Notes: generated by a model from the sequence alone, not told the origin. 35,647 nt of DNA from JANNMJ01 sp031426455 (GCA_031426455.1 JANPLI010000121.1:1-35647); one strand, 5' to 3'. Positions 17,496 through 25,313 are shown, counted from the stretch's first letter. Program-made: numbers and translations.

Positions 17496-18512
17496 ATGCT
17501 CACCCGCCTGCACCTCCAGAATTTCACCGTCTTCGCCGATGCCGATTTCGAGTTCAGCCCCGGCCTGAATGTGCTGGTCGGCACCAATGGCACGGGGAAG
17601 AGCCACGTGCTGAAGGTGGGGTATGCGATGTGGGACGGGGTTCCACCAATTGACGTTCCACACGAACGTTATCTTGAGCCCTTATTCTTAGTAAAAGACA
17701 CAAGCCACCTAATCAGGCGCGATGCCGAATGGGCGCTTGTTTCGGGTTGGCGAAGTGAACACGATGGTTCCTCCGTTCATATCAAAATTCCTGTTCAGTC
17801 AAAAACGACATCCGTTCATTATGCGGGACGAACTTCTAGACGGATCTTCATTCCATCGAAAGAAGTGCTTTCCTTTTACAAAGGCTTCGTTTCTGTTTAC
17901 GATTACCGTGAAATCGCTTTTGATTCAACATATCCGGACCTTTGTCGCCGTCTTGGGCTGCCGCTGCTGCGGCAATTAGACGCACAAATTGTGGACGTCC
18001 TAACGGCATTGGAGACTGCAATGGGCGGAACTATTAGAATCGAAGACGAAGAGTTTTTATTCATTCCAGATGATAGTCGTACGGGCTTAGTTATCAACCT
18101 TTACGCCGAGGGCCTGCGGAAATTCGGCACGCTCTGGCAGTTGCTGCGCAACGGCTCCCTCACCCCCGAAACCACGCTGTTCTGGGACGAACCCGAAGCC
18201 AACCTGAACCCCGCGCTGCTCAAGAAACTGGCGGCGGTGCTGGCGGCGCTCGCCCGGCAGGGGTTTCAGATCATCCTCGCCACGCACAGCCTGTTTCTGC
18301 TGAAGGAGCTGCACATCCTGAGCCGCGACAAGCAGGAGAAGGCGTTGCCCATCCGCTACTTCGGCCTGAGCGCTGGCCCCGACGGTGCCACGCAGGTAGA
18401 TGTCGCCGACGAATTGCCGATGCTGCCCACCATTGCCGCGCTCGATGCGGAAGTGCAGCAGTCCGGCGAATACCTGACCCTGGCCAACGACGACGATGAC
18501 TACGCTGACTGA
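17496..18512 (+). CDS. AAA/ABC-type ATPase (SMC/OLD-like) with AT-rich central insert
   Basis: A 338-residue predicted cytoplasmic ATPase. The N-terminus has the RecF/SMC-like pattern LxLxNFTVF and Walker A GTNGTGKS at residues 29-36. Walker B is LFWDEPEANLNP with Asp231/Glu232, followed by a switch-histidine region (ATHSLFLLKEL). This is the AAA_21-type layout used by many defence and DNA-repair ATPases. The final codons overlap the start of the next gene by 17 bases, so the two products are probably made together and act as a complex. Bases about 17641-18105 (residues about 49-203, between Walker A and Walker B) have roughly 42% GC by hand count, against above 60% on both sides, and use AT-ending codons unlike the ends of the same gene. 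The pair resembles two-gene defence modules, but no named system could be assigned. Confidence 0.8.
   Translation: MLTRLHLQNFTVFADADFEFSPGLNVLVGTNGTGKSHVLKVGYAMWDGVPPIDVPHERYLEPLFLVKDTSHLIRRDAEWALVSGWRSEHDGSSVHIKIPVQSKTTSVHYAGRTSRRIFIPSKEVLSFYKGFVSVYDYREIAFDSTYPDLCRRLGLPLLRQLDAQIVDVLTALETAMGGTIRIEDEEFLFIPDDSRTGLVINLYAEGLRKFGTLWQLLRNGSLTPETTLFWDEPEANLNPALLKKLAAVLAALARQGFQIILATHSLFLLKELHILSRDKQEKALPIRYFGLSAGPDGATQVDVADELPMLPTIAALDAEVQQSGEYLTLANDDDDYAD
17641..18105. other. AT-rich segment inside the ATPase gene
   Basis: Six 60-base lines counted by eye give 24 to 26 G+C each (40-43%), while the line at 18121 gives 38 of 60. The change is abrupt at both ends and stays in frame. Nothing else in the window has this composition over a comparable length. 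Confidence 0.8.
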
Positions 18513-19065
18513 GGGCGCGCTCACCTTCTCGTTTCTGGCGACGTGGGCAGTCATCAAATACGACGACACCGCGTTCTACCGCCGGCTCATCACGCGCACC
18601 GGGGCCGACCTGGCAGCCGTCGATTTCGCCGTGGCCCCCGGCGGTTCCAACCGCGAACTACTCCTGATCGAGGTCAAGGATTTTCGCGACCACGCAGTAG
18701 CCAACCGCGACCGCCTGCGGTCGGGCGAGTTGGCGGTGGAAGTAGCCCGCAAAGCCCTGCATACGCTGGCCGCGCTGGCCGTGGCACCCCTGACGAACCC
18801 CCTGGAGTTGCGCCCGCTGCTGGCGGCGGTAGCGCCGGCTGCGGGCGCTGTTCGCGTCGTGCTGTTGCTGGAAGAAGACGCGCTCCCGACGTCCTCGCGC
18901 CCCGGCCAACGCTCGACGAAGGGTAAACTCATTCTCGATTCCCGCCTCAAGGAACGGGATGCGCTGGCGGACGACCTGATGCGGAAACTCAAGCCGCTGG
19001 GCATCAAAACGGCCGTGTACGAGGCCGCGACGGTGCCCGTCCGGGCGGGTTGGTCGGTGAGGTAG
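18496..19065 (+). CDS. small PD-(D/E)XK nuclease-like partner of the ATPase
   Basis: A 189-residue protein whose start lies within the end of the ATPase gene (17-base overlap, different frame). A PD-(D/E)XK core is readable: Asp43 in AVDF, then Glu59 and Lys61 in LLLIEVKDF, i.e. the D-x15-E-x-K spacing of restriction-type nucleases. A helical region follows (LAVEVARKALHTLAALA), then a second beta/alpha unit (VRVVLLLEEDALP) and a basic stretch. No signal peptide or membrane segment is seen. GC content is high and uniform, unlike the ATPase centre. A role as the DNA- or RNA-cleaving effector controlled by the ATPase is an inference from motif and overlap. It could instead be a binding-only member of the fold. 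Confidence 0.65.
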   Translation: MTTLTEGALTFSFLATWAVIKYDDTAFYRRLITRTGADLAAVDFAVAPGGSNRELLLIEVKDFRDHAVANRDRLRSGELAVEVARKALHTLAALAVAPLTNPLELRPLLAAVAPAAGAVRVVLLLEEDALPTSSRPGQRSTKGKLILDSRLKERDALADDLMRKLKPLGIKTAVYEAATVPVRAGWSVR

Positions 19066-19148
19066 CCTGAAAGATTCAGCTCACGCACCTGACCGGAGAG
19101 CCGCTGCCGCGCGGGTGCGTCCCCGCCGCATGGTAGCCCGGAAAATCC

Positions 19149-19156
19149 TAGTTTTG
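19149..19156 (+). promoter_or_regulatory. near-leaderless -7 promoter box TAGTTTTG of the second histidine kinase
   Basis: Exact TAnnTTTG match ending four bases before the ATG at 19161, implying a very short or absent 5' leader. No clear -33 TTG was found. Confidence 0.45.
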
Positions 19157-19160
19157 CTCA

Positions 19161-21095
19161 ATGTATTTTGGGAAACGGGTTTGTTGCTGGCTTCTGTTGC
19201 CGGCGTTGCTGCTGCTGAAGCCAATAGCCGGGCACGGTCAGGACATTACCGGCACCTGCGGCGACAGCCTCCGCGCGCCCGGTTTTGCGCAGTGGTCGGA
19301 AGCCCGGCAACTGTCGGTCATCCGCCACGCGGGCACCGTCGATTCCGCCCGCCTCGAAGTCCTTACCCGCCCCGGTCAGCCCGCCCTGCGCCGGGCAATG
19401 GCCTACCGTAGGCTCGGCCAGCTTTACCTCAACAGCCACCAGTGGAACCTGGCCGTGCAGCGGTTGCTGACGGGTTATCGCCTGCTGGAAGTCCCCCGCG
19501 ACCGCGACCGGCTGGCGCCCTACGCCCAGTTCATCGGCTGGGCTTACTGCCTCAGCAACGCCCCCCGCGAAGGCCTCCGCTACGCCCAATTGGCCCTGAG
19601 CCTCACCACGCCGCGCACTTCCCCGTACGAGGTGGCCCGGATTTACAATATCCTCGGAATGGCCCACGGCTACTTCCACGACCGCCCCAACCAGATTGCG
19701 GGTTTCCGTCAGGCGGCGCTGATCAGCATCCGGATCAACGACCGCCACGCGGCGAGCACCTATTACTACAACCTGCTGGAACCGTACGTGATGCTCGGTC
19801 GCCTCGTCGAGGCCCGGCGCGTGCTGGATTCAGCCTACATCCTGCGCCCTGATTCGCTGCCCCGCCTCGATTACTACCTGCTGGCCGGCGAAGCCGACTT
19901 GCTGGCGCACGAAAAACGCTATGCTGAGTCCGTCCGCGTGGCCGAACGCATCGTGACGCACTGCCGCAGCTTCAAGGACTATAACCTCCTGGGCGGGGTA
20001 CTGCGCAGCCTGGCGCCGGTGTACGCGGCCGTCGGGCGCCCGCAGGATGCCTACGTCGCTCAACTCCGCCTAACGGGCATCAACGACACCCTTTTCGAGC
20101 AAACGGCCCTCACCAACACCCAGCAACTGGCCGCTCTTTACGACACCCAAAAGCGCACCGCCCAACTCACCGCCCAACGCCGCCGGATTGGCGCCCTGGC
20201 CGCGGACGCCCGCCTGCGCGAAGTCGATCTGCGCCGCCGCACCACGCTGCTCTACGCCGTGCTGGTGGTGGTGGGGCTGCTGGTGGCCCTGGCCGTGGCC
20301 GTGCAAAACCGCAGCCGCCTGCGCCAGCGCGCCAACGCCCTGCTGAACGCCCAGAAGCTGGAGCTGGCCGTGGCCGCCGCCAAGCTCGAAGCCCTGAACC
20401 GCACCAAAGACCGGCTCTTCGCCATCGTGGCCCACGATCTGCGCAACCCGCTTTCGGCCCTTACCGGTATTCAGGCGCTGATTCAGCGCTACGTCCGGCG
20501 CGGGGAGCCGGAGCGGCTCGTCGAACTCGGCGACCACCTCCAGCAAACTGCCCAGACGCTTTACGGCGTCCTCGACAACGTACTGGGCTGGGCCGTGAGC
20601 CAGTCCGGCGAGCTGGAAGCCCGCCCGGAAGCCGTCAGCGTGGCGGCCCTCGTGCGCGAAGCCGCCGACATTGGCCGCCTCCAGGCCACGGCCTCCGACA
20701 TTGCGTTCACCGTCGAAACCGGCCCCGATCCCGACCTCGTCACCGACCGCCAGATGCTGCGCACCATCCTGCGCAACGTGCTGGGCAATGCCCTCAAATT
20801 CACGCCCGCCGAAGGCCGGGTGACGTTCACGGCCGAAGCCAGCGAAGGGCCGGCGGGCGCGGCCGTCACGTTCCGCATCACCGACACCGGCCCCGGCTTT
20901 TCGGCTGCCGCCGCCGCTGCCTGGGAGGCCGCCGCGCCCGGCCCGCGCACCTCCGATGCTAGCGGCCGCAGCGGCGTGGGCCTGGGGCTGGTGGTGTGTC
21001 GCGCCTTCGCCGCCCAGTTGGGTGGCGCCCTGACCTGGCAAAACCGCCCCGAAGGCGGCGCCGAAGTGGCGCTCCGGCTGCCGCTTGCCGGTTGA
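19161..21095 (+). CDS. TPR-containing sensor histidine kinase, HisKA family
   Basis: A 644-residue membrane sensor kinase. A signal peptide covers about residues 1-25 (ending GHGQ). The N-terminal half is TPR-like helical repeats. A single membrane segment lies at about 360-382 (LLYAVLVVVGLLVALAVAV), then a coiled linker. The HisKA phosphoacceptor is His425 in FAIVAHDLRNPLSAL. The HATPase domain has an N-box (ILRNVLGNALKFT), a G1 box (DTGPGF) and a G2 box (GVGLGLVVCRAF). Unlike the first kinase it uses the classic HisKA rather than the HisKA_2 domain. No regulator is adjacent: the nearest, a LytTR regulator, starts at 25314, beyond a T9SS protein gene and a kinase remnant. It may therefore act on a distant partner, or on that regulator if the locus was once contiguous. 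Confidence 0.88.
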   Translation: MYFGKRVCCWLLLPALLLLKPIAGHGQDITGTCGDSLRAPGFAQWSEARQLSVIRHAGTVDSARLEVLTRPGQPALRRAMAYRRLGQLYLNSHQWNLAVQRLLTGYRLLEVPRDRDRLAPYAQFIGWAYCLSNAPREGLRYAQLALSLTTPRTSPYEVARIYNILGMAHGYFHDRPNQIAGFRQAALISIRINDRHAASTYYYNLLEPYVMLGRLVEARRVLDSAYILRPDSLPRLDYYLLAGEADLLAHEKRYAESVRVAERIVTHCRSFKDYNLLGGVLRSLAPVYAAVGRPQDAYVAQLRLTGINDTLFEQTALTNTQQLAALYDTQKRTAQLTAQRRRIGALAADARLREVDLRRRTTLLYAVLVVVGLLVALAVAVQNRSRLRQRANALLNAQKLELAVAAAKLEALNRTKDRLFAIVAHDLRNPLSALTGIQALIQRYVRRGEPERLVELGDHLQQTAQTLYGVLDNVLGWAVSQSGELEARPEAVSVAALVREAADIGRLQATASDIAFTVETGPDPDLVTDRQMLRTILRNVLGNALKFTPAEGRVTFTAEASEGPAGAAVTFRITDTGPGFSAAAAAAWEAAAPGPRTSDASGRSGVGLGLVVCRAFAAQLGGALTWQNRPEGGAEVALRLPLAG

Positions 21096-21540
21096 GAGGT
21101 TGCTAGCGCGGTTTTACGGGCGATAGCACCAAGCCGCTGCGTGGGTGCCGGGGAGGCGATTTGCCAAGCCTTGGCTCGACTGCCGACCCGTAAACCGACA
21201 CGAAAACTGCTTCGGGCGCCTGGCGACGCCCCCCAGGGGGGCTTTTTGGAGCGGCCGCCCCCGCCGCTGTTGGGGCGCTCGGGTAGATACGGCCTCGCCA
21301 ACCCCTGAATCCGGACGCTCGCGCACACCACGGCGACGCTCGCGGACATCGCCCTTGCGGCAACCAAAACGCTAACAGAGCTTTACAGGCGTAAACCCTC
21401 GTAGCGGTTTCGCACGCAAGCATTACGAAAAAATGCCCGCCGATGTCCTCTCCTGACGGAGAAGCTGCGGCTGCCGTGCGCGCTCCTGAACGCCTCATCG
21501 TTCGTCTTTTTCTTTTTTTTCATTTACCCCAATCAGTTTA
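21096..21540. other. 445-base gap between the second kinase and the FG-GAP protein
   Basis: No convincing gene. A terminator lies at 21228-21247. The rest contains repeated GCTCGCG-type motifs around 21312-21350 and a pyrimidine tract (mostly T) at about 21500-21530 before the next start. No clear TAnnTTTG box was found for the downstream gene. Confidence 0.5.
21228..21247 (+). terminator. intrinsic terminator after the second histidine kinase
   Basis: A GCCCCC/GGGGGC stem with loop CAG is followed by five Ts, 133 bases after the kinase stop codon. Confidence 0.55.
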
Positions 21541-24500
21541 ATGTTCTGTTTTTCCTCGTTGACGGGGGCCGCTTTTGGGCGGCCCCGCCCCCTTACCCAC
21601 CTCGCCCTGCTGCTGGGGCTGGCCCACGCCGGCCACGTGCAGGCGCAGATGAACGTGACGGCCCGTAACCCCGTGCGCAATGCCCGGAACGCGCCCGCCG
21701 CCACCAACGTGGACCTGACCTTCAGTCAGGCCCTGAATGCGGCTACGGCCGGCAATGCACGGGTGTTCAGCGCCCAGCGCGGCGGCCAACTGGTGCGCGG
21801 CGGCAACGCCACGGCCAGCGGCAACGTGCTGACGGTGAATCCCGCCACCGATTTGAAGCCCGGCGAGACGGTCTTCGTGACCGTGCCGACCACCGTGGCC
21901 AGCGGCGGCGGCACGGCCGCCACCAAGCAAGTGCACCAGTTCACGGCGGCCGCCGGGGGCACGGGCGTGGGCAAATTCGTGGCTCCGGCCGCCACCCCGG
22001 AGGTGACCGTAGGCACTAGCCCGTTCTCCGTGGCAGTAGGTGATGTGGACAACGACGGCGACCTCGATATGCTCACGGCCAACTTTACGGGTGGTGCTGG
22101 CAGCGTGAGTGTGCGGCTCAACAACGGCAGCGGTGGGTACAGCGGCGGCTCCGAAGTGGCCACCGGCGCCGCCTCGGCTACTGTCGTGTTGGGTGATTGG
22201 GACAACGACGGCGACCTCGACCTGGCCACCGCCAACCGGGACGCTAATACGGTGAGTGTGCGCTTCAACGACGGCGCGGGCACCTTCAGCGGCGGCTCCG
22301 AAGTGAGCGTGGCTACCAACCCGTTCGGCGTGGTGGCCGGTGACCTGGACGGCGACGGCGATCTGGACCTGGCCGTGGCCGGCAACCTGAATGGCCAAGT
22401 AAGTATACGGCTCAACAACGGCAGCGGGACCTTCAGCAACTCCGCCACGCTGTCCTTCAGTAGTTTTACACCGTACGTGGCGCTGGGCGACCTCGACAAC
22501 GACGGCGACCTGGACATCATACAGGGCCGATCCTCCGCCAGCACGGTGCGCGTGTGGCTCAACAGCGGCAACGGCACCTCCTACGCAGGTTTCACTGTGA
22601 CGGTGGGCAGCGGTCCCTTCGAAGTGGCGTTGGGCGACGTGGACAACGACGGCGACCTCGATATGCTCGCGGCCCGCAACATTGCCAGCGGCGTGGTGGC
22701 CGTGCGCCTCAACAACGGCAGCGGCGCCTTCGCCGGCGGCTCCAACGTCAGCGTGGGTGCCAACCCGATTGGGTTGACCCTGGGCGACGTGGACGCCGAT
22801 GGCGACCTCGATTTCATCACGGGCAACTCTAGCGCCACCGGCGGAATGAGCTTGCGGCTCAACGACGGCGCGGGCACCTTCACGGCCCCGGCCGCCAATG
22901 CTGAAATCGCCGCCGGGGGCGCGACCACGCGCGGCGTGACCCTGGGCGATGTGGACGGCGACGGCGACCTCGACTTGCTGGCGGCCAACCCCGGCTCCAA
23001 CAACGTGAGCGTGCGGCTCAACCAAGCCAACGACCTGACCATCTCGACCCCCCAAAGCGTGCCGGGCGGCACGTACAACAATATCACCATCGAAAACGGC
23101 GGTAATGGACTAATGACAGGTGACATCATCGTCAACGGCACGCTGCTGATCAAGGCCGGTGGATACTTGCAAACCAGGAATACCGGCGGTCTTTGCCAGA
23201 CGGTGAGCGGGCCGGGCAACTTCGTGGTGGCCGCGCGGGGGGAGCTGAGAAGCTGCTCGCCGGATGGCATTTCGGCAAGCGGCCCTACGGGCAACATTCA
23301 GGTGACCGGTACGCGCACCTTTTCGCCCCACGCCATCTACTCCTACGACGGCACCTTAAACCAGATCACTGGCTCGGGGCTGCCTTCGAGCGCTTTTGTT
23401 CTCTCTAAGTTCGACGTGACCACCCTCTCGCTTACAAATCCGGTGGCCGTACGCGGTGCAGTGTTTATAGAAGCTGCCGGTAACATCAACACCAACGGCC
23501 AGGTGCTGACGTTGCGCTCCGACGCCGACTCTACGGCCTTCGTTATCAACAACTCGACGGGCTTGGTGCAGGGCAACGTGACGGTGCAGCGCTACGTGGG
23601 CGGACCCACGGCTGGCGGCTACCGCCACCTCAGCAGCCCCGTGCAAGCCGCGACGGTCAGCGACCTGACCACCGCCGGCTTCACGCCTGTGGTCAATCCG
23701 GCCTACAACGCCCTGCCTTATGTGGCACTCCCGGCCGCGTCGTTCCCGAATATTTACGGCTTCGACGAGACGCGCGGCGGTACCAATCCGGCCTTCGCCG
23801 ACTTCCTGACGGGCTACTTCTCGCCCGCCACGCTCGGCGCGACGCTCGCCCCCGGCCGCGGCTACTCCGTCTTTATGCCCGGCGCCCAGACGCCGGACTT
23901 CGTCGGCGCGCTGACCAACGGCGACGTGCCGGTGAACCTCACCGTGACGGGCACCAACTCCAGCCCCAACCAACAGAAAGCCGGCTGGCACCTGCTGGGC
24001 AACCTGTACCCCCAGCCCATTGACTGGGATTTGGCCACGATCCCCAGCGGAATGAGCGGCTCGATCTCCGTCTTCCGCACCCAGGGCGGCAACAACGGCC
24101 TTTACCTGACCCGCCAAAACGGCCTGGGCAGCCTGCCCAATGGCGAACTGCCGCTGGGCCAGGGCTTCTTCGCCCGCGCCACGACGGACAACACCGTGTT
24201 CACCTTCACGAACGCGCTGCGGGTGGGAGCCAACCCCGGCCCGGTGGCCCGGCCCGTGGCCGATGCGCGGCCCCGCCTGACCCTCACGCTCGCCGCCACC
24301 ACGCCCGACGCTGTGGCCGATGAGGTGACGATTTACGCCCAGGCCGGCGCTACCCCCGGCGAAGACCTGCGCTTCGACGGCCTGCGCCCCGGCCGCAACC
24401 TGGGCAATGTGCCCACCATCGCCAGCCTGATCGAGGGCCAGGAAGCCGCCGTCAACGGCCTGCCGCTCGAAACCCTGACCGCTGGCACCACGACCATCGA

Positions 24501-24963
24501 ACTGACGGCCGCGCTGCCCGTGGCGGGCACCTACACGCTGGCCGTGGGGGAACTGGCGAACTTCGGGTCGGCCACCGTCGAACTTCTCGACCGCCTGACC
24601 AATACCCGCTACGACCTGCGCCAGCAGGCCACCGTGACGCTGACGGCCGCCCAGGCCAACACCGTGCAAACCGGCCGCTGGGCCGTGGTCTTCAACGGCC
24701 AACGCGTGCTGGGCACCTCGCACCTCGCACCTCGCACCTCGCACCTCACGCTCTTCCCCAATCCGGCTGCGGGCGGGGCTTCGGTGCGGCTCACGGGCGC
24801 TTGGGTAGGCAGTTCCGTGACCGTATTCGACGCCACCGGCCGGGCCGTGGTGCGGACGCTGACCGACGCCACGGGCACGGCCACGGTGCCCACCCAGGGC
24901 CTCGCGGCGGGCGTGTACGTGCTGAAAGCGGGCGCGCAAACCACGCGCCTGGTAGTCGAGTAA
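21541..24963 (+). CDS. T9SS-secreted FG-GAP/VCBS repeat surface protein
   Basis: A 1140-residue secreted protein. A signal-peptide-like segment ends at about residue 36 (HVQAQ). A bacterial Ig-like (Big_5-type) domain follows (residues about 38-135). Then come seven VCBS/FG-GAP units with the calcium-site pattern GDVDNDGDLD, probably one propeller. Next is a repeat-rich module, a YRHLSSP block closely similar to the C-terminal part of the protease at 171-9365, and a T9SS sorting domain (LFPNPA ... VYVLKAG ... RLVVE). The join to the sorting domain is coded by five CACCTCG heptamers. No catalytic motif is seen, so adhesion or ligand binding is the likely role. It lies between the second kinase and a kinase remnant, perhaps inserted there. 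Confidence 0.87.
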   Translation: MFCFSSLTGAAFGRPRPLTHLALLLGLAHAGHVQAQMNVTARNPVRNARNAPAATNVDLTFSQALNAATAGNARVFSAQRGGQLVRGGNATASGNVLTVNPATDLKPGETVFVTVPTTVASGGGTAATKQVHQFTAAAGGTGVGKFVAPAATPEVTVGTSPFSVAVGDVDNDGDLDMLTANFTGGAGSVSVRLNNGSGGYSGGSEVATGAASATVVLGDWDNDGDLDLATANRDANTVSVRFNDGAGTFSGGSEVSVATNPFGVVAGDLDGDGDLDLAVAGNLNGQVSIRLNNGSGTFSNSATLSFSSFTPYVALGDLDNDGDLDIIQGRSSASTVRVWLNSGNGTSYAGFTVTVGSGPFEVALGDVDNDGDLDMLAARNIASGVVAVRLNNGSGAFAGGSNVSVGANPIGLTLGDVDADGDLDFITGNSSATGGMSLRLNDGAGTFTAPAANAEIAAGGATTRGVTLGDVDGDGDLDLLAANPGSNNVSVRLNQANDLTISTPQSVPGGTYNNITIENGGNGLMTGDIIVNGTLLIKAGGYLQTRNTGGLCQTVSGPGNFVVAARGELRSCSPDGISASGPTGNIQVTGTRTFSPHAIYSYDGTLNQITGSGLPSSAFVLSKFDVTTLSLTNPVAVRGAVFIEAAGNINTNGQVLTLRSDADSTAFVINNSTGLVQGNVTVQRYVGGPTAGGYRHLSSPVQAATVSDLTTAGFTPVVNPAYNALPYVALPAASFPNIYGFDETRGGTNPAFADFLTGYFSPATLGATLAPGRGYSVFMPGAQTPDFVGALTNGDVPVNLTVTGTNSSPNQQKAGWHLLGNLYPQPIDWDLATIPSGMSGSISVFRTQGGNNGLYLTRQNGLGSLPNGELPLGQGFFARATTDNTVFTFTNALRVGANPGPVARPVADARPRLTLTLAATTPDAVADEVTIYAQAGATPGEDLRFDGLRPGRNLGNVPTIASLIEGQEAAVNGLPLETLTAGTTTIELTAALPVAGTYTLAVGELANFGSATVELLDRLTNTRYDLRQQATVTLTAAQANTVQTGRWAVVFNGQRVLGTSHLAPRTSHLTLFPNPAAGGASVRLTGAWVGSSVTVFDATGRAVVRTLTDATGTATVPTQGLAAGVYVLKAGAQTTRLVVE
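21565..21586. other. perfect hairpin within the signal-peptide codons
   Basis: Arms GGGGCCGC and GCGGCCCC (8 bp) surround a 6-base loop 24 bases after the start codon. It could slow translation initiation, or mean that the true start lies further downstream. Confidence 0.5.
24714..24748. repeat. CACCTCG heptamer repeat at the junction with the T9SS sorting domain
   Basis: Four perfect CACCTCG units and one CACCTCA, in frame, encoding SHLAPRTSHL just before the sorting-domain strand LTLFPNP. The word is shared with the array at 12824-13007. One unit more or less would frameshift the sorting domain. Confidence 0.9.
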
Positions 24964-24970
24964 GCAACCG

Positions 24971-25043
24971 CCCCCGCCGGGCGGCAAGCCGGCGGGGGAC
25001 AGCGAAACAAAAAGGGCCGTGCGCATTGCGTACGGCCCTTTTT
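24971..25043 (+). terminator. double hairpin terminator after the FG-GAP protein
   Basis: The first hairpin has a perfect 10-bp stem (24971-24980 with 24989-24998). The second (25014-25038, stem GGGCCGT/ACGGCCC) is preceded by five As and followed by five Ts, so it is an efficient bidirectional terminator. Confidence 0.85.
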
Positions 25044-25110
25044 GCGGGTGAGGTAGTAGGCAGGAGCAGTGGACGGGTGTCCCTTTTTGGCGGCGCTCAA
25101 AAACACCCCT

Positions 25111-25242
25111 TTCGGCTACCCCAGCGTAGGCCTCCGGTGGGTGGTCGGCCGCGCGTTCGCCGCGCAGTTGGGCGGCGAGCGGCACCGGCACCACCGCCCC
25201 GCAGGCGGCGGCGAGGTGGCGCTCTGGCGGCCCGCCGCGTAA
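25111..25242 (+). pseudogene. vestigial histidine kinase C-terminus
   Basis: A stretch of about 43 codons ending in TAA at 25240-25242 matches the last residues of the kinase at 19161-21095. SVGLRWVVGRAFAAQLGG corresponds to GVGLGLVVCRAFAAQLGG, and RPAGGGEVALWRPAA corresponds to RPEGGAEVALRLPLAG, with nearly the same spacing to the stop. The G2 box has lost its second glycine (GLRW for GLGL), and nothing upstream provides the rest of a kinase. The fragment sits between a terminator and the regulator at 25314, where a kinase gene would be expected. It is read as the remnant of a deleted kinase or a duplicated kinase end. Confidence 0.65.
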
Positions 25243-25313
25243 CGCTTTCGCGGCCGACCCGCGCGGTGCTACTGCCCGGCAGTGCTGCTATTCGGGCCAT
25301 CTTCGCGGTCGCA

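Noticed and set aside
17496..19065. Assignment of the pair as PARIS, Gabija or Septu
   Set aside because: The ATPase is short, and the partner shows an E-x-K nuclease core rather than the Toprim/DUF4435, UvrD-like or HNH partner of those systems; no name is justified without searches.
19076..19135. Inverted repeat ACGCACC/GGTGCGT after the nuclease-like gene as terminator
   Set aside because: The loop is long and no T run follows; no better than chance in GC-rich DNA.
21500..21530. T-rich tract as a -7/-33 promoter of the FG-GAP gene
   Set aside because: No TAnnTTTG match could be fitted with usual spacing; left as an unexplained tract.
23356..25194. 612-codon minus-strand frame across the FG-GAP protein gene and its terminator
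   Set aside because: Crosses a strong double terminator and lies opposite unmistakable VCBS and T9SS coding sequence.
24801..25313. Upstream extension of the second LytTR regulator
   Set aside because: The open frame runs through the previous gene's end and a terminator and codes low-complexity residues; the receiver starts cleanly at the ATG at 25314.
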